64,000 nucleotides of DNA from Paludibacter sp. (GTDB lineage Bacteria; Bacteroidota; Bacteroidia; Bacteroidales; Paludibacteraceae): NCBI GenBank assembly GCA_031292575.1, contig JARLGX010000023.1, positions 20,339 to 84,338 of the forward strand, written 5' to 3'. The position numbers and the translations under genes are program-made. A model generated the notes under the pieces. It ran no database searches and was not told the DNA's origin. It was given only the letters and a program-made list of their open reading frames with translations. Numbering within the stretch: position 1 is the first letter of the stretch; every line of letters starts with the position of its first letter. This document shows positions 18,020-25,870 of the stretch, one piece after another.

Positions 18020-19120
18020 ATGAAAAGAATTTCCTTATTTTTTTCTCTATTAATCACTTTTTCCACTTTTGCTGTAATCCCCACGGGTTACTACATAACG
18101 CTTGTAGGCAAACAAACAGCAGCCATTAAAACAGAGTTGCACAATATTATTTGTAAGGACACGACACACTATTTGGGCTATGGTTCTGGTACTGGCAACA
18201 CATGGCAAGGTTTCTATTCAACCGACAGGAATACAACAAATAATCTTGTAATTGATATGTATTCTGATTCGTTGCGTTATTTCCCTTCGAATTATGTTAC
18301 GTTAGGTTATCCTGGCTTTGGCATGGCTATTCAAATTGAACATTCTGTTCCAAAAAGTTGGTGGGGATGTGATATAAATCACCCCGATTGTCCTGCTAAA
18401 GATTTGAACAATTTATATCCTTCAGATGGTACAACAAACAACCATAAAAGCAATCACCCGTTGGGAGTAGTGTCATCAATCTCATACACTAATAGTGTAT
18501 CTAAAATCGGTACAGGAACTAACTTCGGATATTCTGGTACTTTCTTTGAACCGGCAGACCAATACAAAGGCGATTTTGCCCGTACCTATTTTTACATGGC
18601 AACAGCATATGAACATTACACCCGGAAATGGGATGCAACTATCACCGAAAGCATGATGGAGGCTGACACTTACCCAACCTTGAAACCGTGGGCAATCCAA
18701 TTACTCTTACAATGGAACAGACAAGACCCTGTTAGTCAAAAAGAACTTACAAGGGTTGAAAATGTCTATGCCATTCAAAAAAACCGTAATCCATTTATTG
18801 ACCACCCTGAACTAATTGAATATATTTGGGGAAATCTAAAAGATACACCTTATCAGATTTCGACAGATTTACAGCAAATAATTGAAAAACCGTTCAATAT
18901 AAAATTCAATAAAAGTGAAGATTGCTTCATTGTCGAATCAAAAGTAAACGATTCAATTGCTTATACAATTTTCTCAACAAATGGAATAAAAGTCTGTCAG
19001 GGTGTAAATTCAACAAATACTCAAATAATAATTCCAAAGCTAAATACTGGCGTTTATATCTTTGAAATTACCTCACAAAACAAAACTTTCAAGCAAGTGT
19101 TGAAAATTATTCACAATTAG
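18020..19120 (+). CDS. Exported endonuclease I family nuclease with T9SS-like C-terminal tail
   Basis: Endonuclease_1 (EndA/NucM) family, a metal-dependent beta-beta-alpha nuclease, here predicted to be exported. 366 aa. Seen: signal peptide MKRISLFFSLLITFSTFA (1-18); catalytic Glu107-His108 in IQIEHSVPKSWWG; metal/structural Asn130 in DLNNLYPSD and Asn140-Asn145 in TNNHKSNHPLG. The last 70 residues (about 296-366: ...YTIFSTNGIKVCQG...LNTGVYIFEI...KQVLKIIHN) look like a T9SS type A sorting domain. Cargo of a mobile element; degrading DNA outside the cell for nutrition or competition is an inference. Confidence 0.88.
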   Translation: MKRISLFFSLLITFSTFAVIPTGYYITLVGKQTAAIKTELHNIICKDTTHYLGYGSGTGNTWQGFYSTDRNTTNNLVIDMYSDSLRYFPSNYVTLGYPGFGMAIQIEHSVPKSWWGCDINHPDCPAKDLNNLYPSDGTTNNHKSNHPLGVVSSISYTNSVSKIGTGTNFGYSGTFFEPADQYKGDFARTYFYMATAYEHYTRKWDATITESMMEADTYPTLKPWAIQLLLQWNRQDPVSQKELTRVENVYAIQKNRNPFIDHPELIEYIWGNLKDTPYQISTDLQQIIEKPFNIKFNKSEDCFIVESKVNDSIAYTIFSTNGIKVCQGVNSTNTQIIIPKLNTGVYIFEITSQNKTFKQVLKIIHN

Positions 19121-19189
19121 AAACAAAATACTATATTTGCACTCAACTATATTGTTTACTGACAAACATAGTTTAGGTTAAGGTTAATT

Positions 19190-19221
19190 AAACAGCCCAC
19201 TTCGTGAGAAATGGGCTGTTT
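19190..19221. terminator. Bidirectional terminator between the nuclease and umuC
   Basis: AACAGCCCA (19191-19199) pairs with TGGGCTGTT (19212-19220); flanked by A and T runs. It lies between convergent genes. Confidence 0.75.
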
Positions 19222-19222
19222 C

Positions 19223-20485
19223 TTATTCTGCTTTTACTACCAAAATATCCTTGATATTAGTTGAGTAACAAGGCGATAGTTTTTCATTTTTCAATTTCCA
19301 CTTTCTATCAAATCCCTGTGCCGCAATCTTTACTTTCTGTCTTCCATACGAAGCATTAAGTTTATCAATTACCCCCATAACTTTATTATACTTTGTTCGG
19401 TCACGGGTATCAAACATATCAGCTTGCAACGGTCTTTCTGGGCTTATCTCACTTACTATTACCCCGGCTTTTTTATATTGATAACCCTCTCTGAAGATTG
19501 ATTGTAAACCTCTTATTGCATAATCAATTAATTCAGTACTATCATTACTTGAAACTGATAATTGCATTGCTATCTGATTATAATATTGAGGTTGATTAGT
19601 CGCAAATGGATTGGTATGAATAAATACAATAACAACAGCAGCAGTAGATTTTTGAGCTCTCAACTTTTCAGCACAGCCGGCAGTAAAATTCGCTACAGCT
19701 TCCGATATTGGTTCAATAGTCGTTAGCTTTTCACCAAAACTTCGAGAAGTACAGATTGTTTTCTTTGACTTGGGCGATTCTGTTTCAATACAAGGTGTGC
19801 CACGCAATTCAAGCCACGTTCTTTCCCCTACAACGCCCATTTGTTGCTTAACCCAACCTTTGCTTCGCTGTGTGAAATCCCATGCGGTATTCACACTATA
19901 ATATTCAAGTTTCTTTGTGTATTGTCTGCCTATGCCCCAAACGTCACCAATCTTTGTTAGTTTAAGTGCTTTCTCACGTTTATCGTCAGTATCAATTATA
20001 CAAACACCTTTGTAAGCCTTATACTTTTTAGCAAACTTATTAGCAACCTTTGCAAGTGTTTTAGTTGGTGCTATACCAAGGCTAACAGGTATTCCGGTAT
20101 TTCGTATTACAGTTTGAACCAACTTCCCACCCAACTCACTCAGATTGATATTTTCAAATCCATTGAGCAAAAGAAATGCTTCGTCAATTGAATAGATTTC
20201 CATTTCAGGCACAAAAGCACCAATAGTTGTCATTACCCTATTAGACATATCACCATACAAAACATAATTGGAAGAAAATACAGCCACCTGATTACTTTCA
20301 ATCAATTCCTTTAATTTGAATGCAGGTTCGCCCATTGGTATACCCAGGGCTTTTGCTTCTGCAGAACGTGCAATAACACAGCCGTCATTGTTGGATAAAA
20401 CAACGATAGCTTTGCCATTAAGTGAGGGTTGAAATACCCTTTCACAGGAAGCATAAAAGTTATTGCAATCAATTAAGCCGTACAT
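19223..20485 (-). CDS. umuC: Y-family DNA polymerase V catalytic subunit UmuC
   Basis: Error-prone translesion polymerase; acts with processed UmuD dimer during the SOS response. 420 aa, the normal UmuC length. Seen: [15 protein letters not shown] with Asp6 (metal ligand), YSIDEAFL with Asp101-Glu102, [20 protein letters not shown], a helix-hairpin-helix region near 185-200 ([11 protein letters not shown]), little-finger domain at about 240-350, and the UmuC-type C-terminal extension ([22 protein letters not shown]). ATG immediately follows the umuD stop. In this element it is cargo that could raise mutation rates after DNA damage. Confidence 0.95.
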   Translation of the reverse strand: MYGLIDCNNFYASCERVFQPSLNGKAIVVLSNNDGCVIARSAEAKALGIPMGEPAFKLKELIESNQVAVFSSNYVLYGDMSNRVMTTIGAFVPEMEIYSIDEAFLLLNGFENINLSELGGKLVQTVIRNTGIPVSLGIAPTKTLAKVANKFAKKYKAYKGVCIIDTDDKREKALKLTKIGDVWGIGRQYTKKLEYYSVNTAWDFTQRSKGWVKQQMGVVGERTWLELRGTPCIETESPKSKKTICTSRSFGEKLTTIEPISEAVANFTAGCAEKLRAQKSTAAVVIVFIHTNPFATNQPQYYNQIAMQLSVSSNDSTELIDYAIRGLQSIFREGYQYKKAGVIVSEISPERPLQADMFDTRDRTKYNKVMGVIDKLNASYGRQKVKIAAQGFDRKWKLKNEKLSPCYSTNIKDILVVKAE

Positions 20486-20944
20486 TTATCTTTTGTGGTT
20501 TTTAATAGAATACGTTACTATGCCCCAAATACAGAAATTATTTTCCTCAGTTACTTTTATTGGCTCAAATTTAGGGTTTGCAGGTATAAGATAAACTATG
20601 TCAGTTTCAAACTTAATATATTTCAAAGTAAATTCACCGTCAATAAAACAAACAGCCGTATCACCGTCTTTAGGTTCAAGACTTTTATCAATAACCAAAA
20701 TATCACCGTCCATAATACCAGCGTCCTGCATTGATGTTCCTTTTACACGAGCATAAAAAGTACTTGACGGATTAGTGATTAATTCAGTATTAAGGTCAAT
20801 TTTCAAGTCAATATAATCTTGTGCCGGGCTTGGAAACCCTGCGGCAATACCACCGTCAATAAATGGTAGTTCAACATGTGAACTTGTATTGGCGGTATAA
20901 AAGTCAAGGTTAGTTGAATTAGCTATTTTTCTGATATGCTGCAT
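20486..20944 (-). CDS. umuD: UmuD, LexA-like self-cleaving polymerase V subunit
   Basis: 152 aa. S24 peptidase: Ser71 in GTSMQDAGI and Lys108 in EFTLKYI form the catalytic dyad; the self-cleavage site is Ala35-Gly36 in GGIAAGFPSPAQDY. RecA-stimulated cleavage would remove the first 35 residues and activate UmuC. Stop and umuC ATG are adjacent. The gap to the divergent SRAP gene (20945-21097) should hold the control region; it has a GTTC (20996-20999) and a GAAC (21018-21021) flanking AT-rich sequence, but no operator that I can name. Confidence 0.93.
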   Translation of the reverse strand: MQHIRKIANSTNLDFYTANTSSHVELPFIDGGIAAGFPSPAQDYIDLKIDLNTELITNPSSTFYARVKGTSMQDAGIMDGDILVIDKSLEPKDGDTAVCFIDGEFTLKYIKFETDIVYLIPANPKFEPIKVTEENNFCIWGIVTYSIKNHKR

Positions 20945-21010
20945 ATTATTTTTCTTATTCAGTTTAAAGTTAGGGGTTACAAAGTAAGCTATTTTGTTCT
21001 ATAAATTTCA

Positions 21011-21018
21011 TATATTTG
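21011..21018 (+). promoter_or_regulatory. -7 box for the SRAP gene
   Basis: TATATTTG, 80 bases before the ATG. A TTTG lies only 14 bases upstream, short of the usual spacing, so only the -7 box is called. Confidence 0.45.
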
Positions 21019-21097
21019 AACCAATAATATATTTCGACTGTTGATTTAATAGTTTGAAATTTTCTCGAATAACTAAATCACTAATTTATAAAACAGT

Positions 21098-21853
21098 ATG
21101 TGTTTTACAGTCGCCATTGTCCGTGAAGGTGTATTAATGACAGCAGAGCAATATTACAATAGTCTTCCTGCAAAAATCAGAAAGAAAAAAAAGAATCCAA
21201 TTGAACCGGAAATCCCTAACCTTTACATGGTCAGTGGTTTTGCACACCCTAAATTGCCAGTTATTACAGATAATGACTTTGTACTCAAAGAATGGGGGCT
21301 TATACCTTCATGGGCAAAATCAAAAGAGGATGCATTTGAATTGCGGGATAAAACTTTAAATGCAAAGGGGGAAACTATTTACGAAAAGCCTTCATTCAGT
21401 CAAAATATACTTTCTCGAAGATGCCTATTACCCGTAAGTGGTTTTTTTGAATGGCGTGATTTCAACAGCAATAAATATCCTTATTTTATAGAGCCGACAA
21501 ATGACCCCGGATTTTTATTAGGGTCTATATTTGATACTTGGTTGGACAAATCTACCGGTGAGGTTTATGATACTTTCAGCATTGTTACAACGGCAGCAAA
21601 TCCACTAATGGAAATGATCCATAACGTAAAAAAACGAATGCCATTGATTTTAGATGTGGAATCTGCTGACAAATGGCTCAATCCGTTATCAACTCCTGAA
21701 CAAATAAAGTCGCTCATTCTACCTTATGATGAGATAAACATGAAAGCACATACCATTTCAAAAGTAGCAGGTAACTTAAAAGTCAATCGAAATTATAGTG
21801 AGATACTTGAACCTGTAGATTACCCTGAACTGAATCAACAATCACTGTTTTAA
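21098..21853 (+). CDS. SOS response-associated peptidase (SRAP; YedK/HMCES family)
   Basis: Forms a covalent thiazolidine crosslink with abasic sites in single-stranded DNA and so protects them from cleavage and error-prone bypass. 251 aa. Seen: catalytic Cys2 exposed after Met removal (MCFTVAIV), Asn88 in LNAKGETIYEKPSF, Glu118 in PVSGFFEW, and His175 in MIHNVKKRMP, matching the YedK catalytic set. Divergent from umuDC across 153 bases, so these three form a DNA-damage cassette within the element. Chromosomal SRAP genes are common; carriage next to umuDC on an element is notable. Confidence 0.93.
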   Translation: MCFTVAIVREGVLMTAEQYYNSLPAKIRKKKKNPIEPEIPNLYMVSGFAHPKLPVITDNDFVLKEWGLIPSWAKSKEDAFELRDKTLNAKGETIYEKPSFSQNILSRRCLLPVSGFFEWRDFNSNKYPYFIEPTNDPGFLLGSIFDTWLDKSTGEVYDTFSIVTTAANPLMEMIHNVKKRMPLILDVESADKWLNPLSTPEQIKSLILPYDEINMKAHTISKVAGNLKVNRNYSEILEPVDYPELNQQSLF

Positions 21854-21880
21854 TAGAATTGCAAATTTATCAATTTACGG

Positions 21881-22552
21881 ATGGAAATAATAGAAATTGC
21901 GAAAATCGTTGAATACAACGCTTCAAGAGTGATTGAAAATATCACTTCTGAACTAATTGAACCATACCTTTATATACAAAATGAATATAAAAATACCAAT
22001 GTTTCAACGGATGAAACATTCCAAAATATCTTTTGTAAATACTATCAAATAAATATTGAACAATTAGGGCAAGAATATATAACCAATTACTTCAAGAATC
22101 TCGAAAAGTTTAAAAACCCCGATAAAATTGATGTTGAGGAAATATGTGTCGCATTATCCTATACTAAAGATTCAAACGGAAAATATCAAGTTATAAATTA
22201 TGAATATGTTTCGTGCTTTCTCAACTTGCTAAATAATCAGTACACTATCTGGCATAAGGAATTTTTAAAAATGTTTGGTATTCCTCAGCCATATTTTTTA
22301 GACACAGGCAAGGAAATACGATATTTTGAACTTTCTTTCATTCAAATTTATAAAGAGTTTACTGAAATAGTCAGATTGAATTTAGTAACTAACTCTTTGA
22401 GGTTGTTTGATGAAAAGTACCCGGATGTAAAATTTTCTATTGAAAAAAAGTTAGAGTTTTTGTTTTTGGCATTTGATAGAATTAATTTTCTTGAGGTATC
22501 ATTCCCTGAAGAAGACAAAATCCTTGATGAAGATGCTTTCTCAGTTAATTAG
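21881..22552 (+). CDS. Protein of unknown function downstream of SRAP
   Basis: 223 aa, acidic, helix-rich, not recognised; no signal peptide, membrane segment or P-loop. It begins 27 bases after the SRAP stop and probably shares its transcript. Contains ISKYY- and KYYQINIEQLGQEYITNYF-like amphipathic helices. Context gives only a weak hint of a DNA-damage or element-maintenance role. It is the last plus-strand gene before the gene-free structured region. Confidence 0.65.
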   Translation: MEIIEIAKIVEYNASRVIENITSELIEPYLYIQNEYKNTNVSTDETFQNIFCKYYQINIEQLGQEYITNYFKNLEKFKNPDKIDVEEICVALSYTKDSNGKYQVINYEYVSCFLNLLNNQYTIWHKEFLKMFGIPQPYFLDTGKEIRYFELSFIQIYKEFTEIVRLNLVTNSLRLFDEKYPDVKFSIEKKLEFLFLAFDRINFLEVSFPEEDKILDEDAFSVN

Positions 22553-22836
22553 AAAATACTTTTAAATCAATAGAATACAAAGCGGTCAGGTTTCACCTGA
22601 AAGTAAATTACGGGCAGCTACACAGGGCAATCCCCAGCCGCCAAAAATCCCCACCATTCGTACCTCATGGCTTGCACGGTCTTTTTGTCGGCTTCCGCAC
22701 AATCCACGCTTCGTTGTTTTTTTCTGTCACACTTTTTGCAATCAACCCTTCTTTCACAGTGATGTTTTTACAAAACCACTGTTTCAATCCACCCACAAGA
22801 AGCAAAAAAGATGCGCCAGAAAAACAACAACTCAAA

Positions 22837-22923
22837 GCTATTATACATAACATGTAGTTATATTCGAGCCCCCGCCTTCGGCGATTAATAGGGGCTAAAT
22901 ATAACCTAATTATGTATAATAGC
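22837..22923. repeat. Rod-like hairpin with four stacked stems
   Basis: GCTATTATACATAA (22837-22850) pairs with 22910-22923; GTTATATT (22857-22864) with 22898-22905; AGCCCC (22867-22872) with 22891-22896; CGCC (22873-22876) with GGCG (22880-22883) round a TTC loop. All four pair perfectly and in order. Confidence 0.85.
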
Positions 22924-22996
22924 CGCACAAAATCAACGCTCTCCCGCTTCGCTGCCCGAAAGTCCTCAAGAATTCCCCGCCGCCCTTTCATCGGTT

Positions 22997-23350
22997 GCAG
23001 TATCAAAAAATAGTTAGTGTTTTATTTCCATGTGCTTGCGGTAGGTTCATTCACTTCACTCATTCCGTTTCGGTGGACGCTGTTCGTGCCTCACTACGCG
23101 TCCACCCTTCACTACATTGCGTTCAGTTCATTTCACCCACCTCAGCACCCCGCAGCATAGGTGGTTTAGGCGTTCCATTTCACAATCCACGCTGTCATTC
23201 CATTTCGCTTAACGCCTGTTATCCTCCCTAAATAATCCAAACGCACAGCCAGTAAAGCTCCATTTCATTCCCCAACCATTGTTCATTCCAAGCCTAAACC
23301 ACCCAAGCCCTTTTCCAACGCACTTTTAATGGTCTATTTTTTGATACTGC
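22997..23350. repeat. Large stem-loop, copy 1
   Basis: Closed by a perfect 17-bp inverted repeat (22997-23013 with 23334-23350). Inner pairs: GGTGGACGC (23072-23080) with 23098-23106; GGTGGTTTAGGC (23160-23171) with 23292-23303. Conserved interior words shared with copy 2 include TGTGCTTGCGGTA, CACCTCAGCACC, CGTTCCATT, CCACCCAAGCC and TTTTCCAAC. Confidence 0.85.
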
Positions 23351-23475
23351 GAAGAGTCTACCCCATGAAACGCCTAAAGGCAGAGCGGTAAGTTTATTAC
23401 ACCTAATCGGTGAGTTGTTCAGGCGTACCGCCTATATAAAAAAGCCACAATAAAACCCCACCACCCATTAGTTGT

Positions 23476-23777
23476 GCAGAAAATAAACAGATACCATTTT
23501 GTTTATCAATGTGCTTGCGGTAAGTGCATTCATTCCGGCTACATATCGTTCCGGGAACTACGTTCATTTCGCAATACTCATTCACTTCGATTCCCTACAC
23601 TTTATTACGCCTTCATTTTATGCATTCACCTCAGCACCGCACGGCTTAGGTGGCTTAGTCGTTCCATTCGACATTCCGGTATTTATTATATTTTTTGTTG
23701 TCGGATGTTTCATTGCACGCCTAATCCACCCAAGCCATTTTCCAACCCTGCCAAAATGATACCTGTTTATTTTCTGC
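23476..23777. repeat. Large stem-loop, copy 2
   Basis: Closed by a 26-base inverted repeat (23476-23501 with 23752-23777) with 24 of 26 positions paired. Both copies start with GCAG and end with CTGC, but the rest of the closing stem has a different sequence from copy 1. The inner GGTGG/CCACC stem is kept (23649-23660 with 23719-23730, two mismatches). Both copies are followed by GA(A/C)GAGT and then CCCCAT. Confidence 0.85.
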
Positions 23778-23893
23778 GACGAGTTAGCCCCATTTAAGAC
23801 TAAGCCCCTGCGGGTGAGCGGAATCTATATAATATTTCCCGACAAAAAATAAAAAGAATAGCAAAGATAAGTCGGCTTACACATATCCACGCT

Positions 23894-24053
23894 ATAGGCA
23901 GTAAAGGTCAAGCCCTTCGGGTTTTTGGCATAATCTCCACACCTCGCTTCGCTTCGGGTAGTATTTTGCCAAAAAACCTTGACAGCCTATCCAGCCGCCT
24001 TAATTGAAAGCTATCTTTTTCTTTTTTTTCTTGTTTTTTTTCTTTCTCTTTTC
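23894..24053 (+). repeat. Third long stem followed by a pyrimidine tract
   Basis: ATAGGC (23894-23899) pairs with GCCTAT (23985-23990), GTCAA (23907-23911) with TTGAC (23979-23983), and GTTTTTGGCA (23921-23930) with TGCCAAAAAAC (from 23967). A T-rich pyrimidine tract at 24009-24053 follows and could end a plus-strand transcript of the whole region. Confidence 0.65.
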
Positions 24054-24160
24054 TGGGGGTAAAAATTATTATGGGTTAGGTTTGTGTTTTTTTGAGGTTG
24101 GTTCGTTCTTGAGCAGCTTTTGTACAATTTCGGAGCTTCAATATAATGTGAATTACAACT

Positions 24161-24375
24161 GGCGGTAAGCCGGGAATAACTTTTTAGAGTTTATTTTTTC
24201 AATTGAATAAAAGTTATTTCCCGTCTTCCCGAATGATGGCTGCAAATCTCAAAACTTATGCAGATAATCAAAATTGCTTTATTTACTTTTGGCGGAAAAA
24301 CGAGAAAAACTTTTTTCGGGCTCGATGCCACTGCCCCAAAAGTTTTTTCCCGTTTTCCGAGTGATGGGTGCAAAT
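24161..24375. repeat. Twin hairpin units, about 130-bp period
   Basis: Each unit starts with GGCGG (24161, 24291), has a long stem (24171-24184 with 24209-24223; 24293-24314 with 24338-24359, some mismatches) whose inner end is CTTTT/AAAAG, and ends with TGATGG(C/G)TGCAAAT (24234-24247, 24362-24375). Loops are unrelated. Confidence 0.8.
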
Positions 24376-24398
24376 AATCACCTTAGCAAGTCATAGAT

Positions 24399-24440
24399 AA
24401 GCCCACCATAAGTCCACCATAAGCCCACCATAAGCCCACC
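24399..24440 (+). repeat. Four 11-bp direct repeats, AAGCCCACCAT
   Basis: Units start at 24399, 24410 (one substitution), 24421 and 24432 (last one partial), i.e. one per helical turn. Iteron-like; lies right after the twin hairpins. Confidence 0.85.
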
Positions 24441-24482
24441 CGTTATGTAAAAAGCATATTTCATAATATGTATCAAAAAAAA

Positions 24483-24509
24483 AGGAGCGTTCCATTTTGG
24501 AACACTCCT
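24483..24509 (-). terminator. Terminator of the 268-aa gene
   Basis: AGGAG-c-GTTCC / GGAAC-a-CTCCT stem, followed on the minus strand by a run of T (A run at 24474-24483). Confidence 0.85.
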
Positions 24510-24538
24510 CTCTTAGTTTAATAACTCCTGTAAAGTTA

Positions 24539-25345
24539 TTAGAATACTGTTTGAATCTTCAATGCATTACCTGAATTGAAAAGATAATAATTAGAACCGG
24601 CTTTTTGATAAAACTCAATTCCAATACAACTCAAAAGACTATCGTCAGTTGTCAGTGTTGGACTTCCAGGCAAAGTACTTATAATTGAAATTGGATCTGA
24701 AACAGTTGTTCCAACTTCAATATAATCCGAATAAGTAATATTTGAAAGTTCATTCAAGGCTGAGTCAATTGGCTCATACGTTTTTGTAGATGAATTAAAA
24801 GCAAAATCAGATAGTACCGAAATTGCATTCACCAAACGAAAATGAGTTGCTCCTAAAGGTGCTTTCACTTGATTTAGTGCATTGAAGGCCACAACAGACA
24901 GAGTCACTGCGTTTCGATCTTCACTTGCTACAACTTCTACAGGTGCTGTAAACATTCCTTCAAAATAACTATTACGGTTGAAATTCAGACCTACCAAGTA
25001 CTTTGATTGAGTTGAAACTAAAATGGCACGATACCCACGAGCTTCAGTTTGATCTTCAAGGTTAATCTTTTTCATGATACTTGTTAATCTTCCTGTTAGT
25101 TGAGGGTCGCTCATTTGTTTCATTAATTGAGCTAATCCAATACGAACCGACTTGCCGACTGTTGCACAGCCTCCAAATTCATTCATATTTTCACGAGTCC
25201 TTACAAATGCAGGATCACTTTTTATCTGTTCTGCACTTGCACCACCATTTAATCCGGCAAAATTGCCTTTTAAACCTTTAATTTTAAAGTGACGTATGTC
25301 CCCAATCGTCCCTTTGTACTTCACATTTCCAAGCTGTCTGGCCAT
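24539..25345 (-). CDS. Bacteroidota-specific protein of unknown function (MARxxG...KGTIG type)
   Basis: 268 aa. The N-terminal part, MARQLGNVKYKGTIGDIRHF and then KSDPAFVRTRENMNEFG, is a recurring pattern in Bacteroidota hypothetical proteins that I recognise but cannot name. N-terminal third basic and helical (LMKQMSDPQLTGRLTSIMKK); the rest looks beta-rich. No signal peptide. Its architecture is like the DUF6266 protein at 49.7 kb (basic N-terminus, then a beta-type domain), though sequence similarity is low. Own promoter box and terminator. It is the last gene inside the right end of the element; whether it is core or cargo is unknown. Confidence 0.75.
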   Translation of the reverse strand: MARQLGNVKYKGTIGDIRHFKIKGLKGNFAGLNGGASAEQIKSDPAFVRTRENMNEFGGCATVGKSVRIGLAQLMKQMSDPQLTGRLTSIMKKINLEDQTEARGYRAILVSTQSKYLVGLNFNRNSYFEGMFTAPVEVVASEDRNAVTLSVVAFNALNQVKAPLGATHFRLVNAISVLSDFAFNSSTKTYEPIDSALNELSNITYSDYIEVGTTVSDPISIISTLPGSPTLTTDDSLLSCIGIEFYQKAGSNYYLFNSGNALKIQTVF

Positions 25346-25388
25346 TGTAGTATGTTTTAACGAAATTCATTTAGTCAAATTTCAATTT

Positions 25389-25396
25389 CAAAGATA
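25389..25396 (-). promoter_or_regulatory. -7 box of the 268-aa gene
   Basis: TATCTTTG on the minus strand, 44 bases before the ATG. The rest of 25397-25770 holds no gene or repeat I can support. Confidence 0.55.
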
Positions 25397-25770
25397 CTAA
25401 ATCGCTGACATAGTTATAAATACATAAATAATGCTAAATGGGGAATTATAGTGCTAATTATCGTACAAATCTCAAATATCAAAAAAAAATGTTTGAGTCT
25501 TAGATGGTGATGGATTAATAATATCTGATATTTTCAAAACATGTATAAACTAAAAGTTGATTATATACGGATTTGTAAAGCCTATGAGCCAATATTATTG
25601 TCGTGAACTCATAAACTATCAGGTATTGAATATGAGTGCTAAAAACGATAAGAAGGGTTTGTATGCAATAATAGATAATTTCTAAATGAAATTAAATACT
25701 TTCATAAATACAAAAAAACAAGCCGTTTATGTGTTTGTTATTTGTTACTTATTTCATTTTTATGTATTCA

Positions 25771-25821
25771 ATTTGTGCACATTTTGTGCACATGATTAAA
25801 AATAGCTGTTTTGTGTGCACA
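25771..25821 (+). repeat. Right-end TGTGCACA palindromes
   Basis: TGTGCACA starts at 25774 and 25785 (11-bp period), within 23 bases identical to 7697-7719 in the same orientation, and a third copy starts at 25814. About 50-100 bases inside the right att repeat. Confidence 0.88.
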
Positions 25822-25867
25822 AAAAAGAGACTGAAATTAAGCCTAAATAGCTTATTTTCAATCTCTT
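25821..25867 (-). terminator. Element-borne terminator for tRNA-Pro
   Basis: On the minus strand an 18-bp stem (two mismatches; 25850-25867 with 25825-25842) ends in TTTTTT. It replaces the native terminator left at 7491-7539. Confidence 0.75.
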
Positions 25868-25870
25868 CCT

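Larger units (their letters stand above)
22560..24475. other. Gene-free region of about 1.9 kb, dense in long hairpins and internal repeats
   Basis: Locally higher GC than the flanks. Open frames here overlap one another in several frames and follow the repeats, so I do not call genes. Contents in order: hairpin CAGGT-TTC-ACCTG (22587-22599); stem formed by a T-rich arm near 22712-22739 and an A-rich arm near 22802-22832; a four-segment rod hairpin (22837-22923); two related large stem-loops (22997-23350 and 23476-23777); another long stem (23894-23990) followed by a 45-base pyrimidine tract (24009-24053); twin hairpins (24161-24375); and four 11-bp direct repeats (24399-24440). The motif ATCCACGCT or a near match recurs at about 22702, 22932, 23185 and 23886. 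Confidence 0.8.

Noticed and set aside
22665..23797. Overlapping open frames of 60-115 codons on both strands in the structured region
   Set aside because: They overlap each other in several frames, follow the inverted repeats, have no ribosome-binding context and no protein-like composition; the signal is structural.
22560..24475. Retron, DGR or group II intron RNA
   Set aside because: No reverse transcriptase or maturase gene in the window; no intron domain V hairpin seen.
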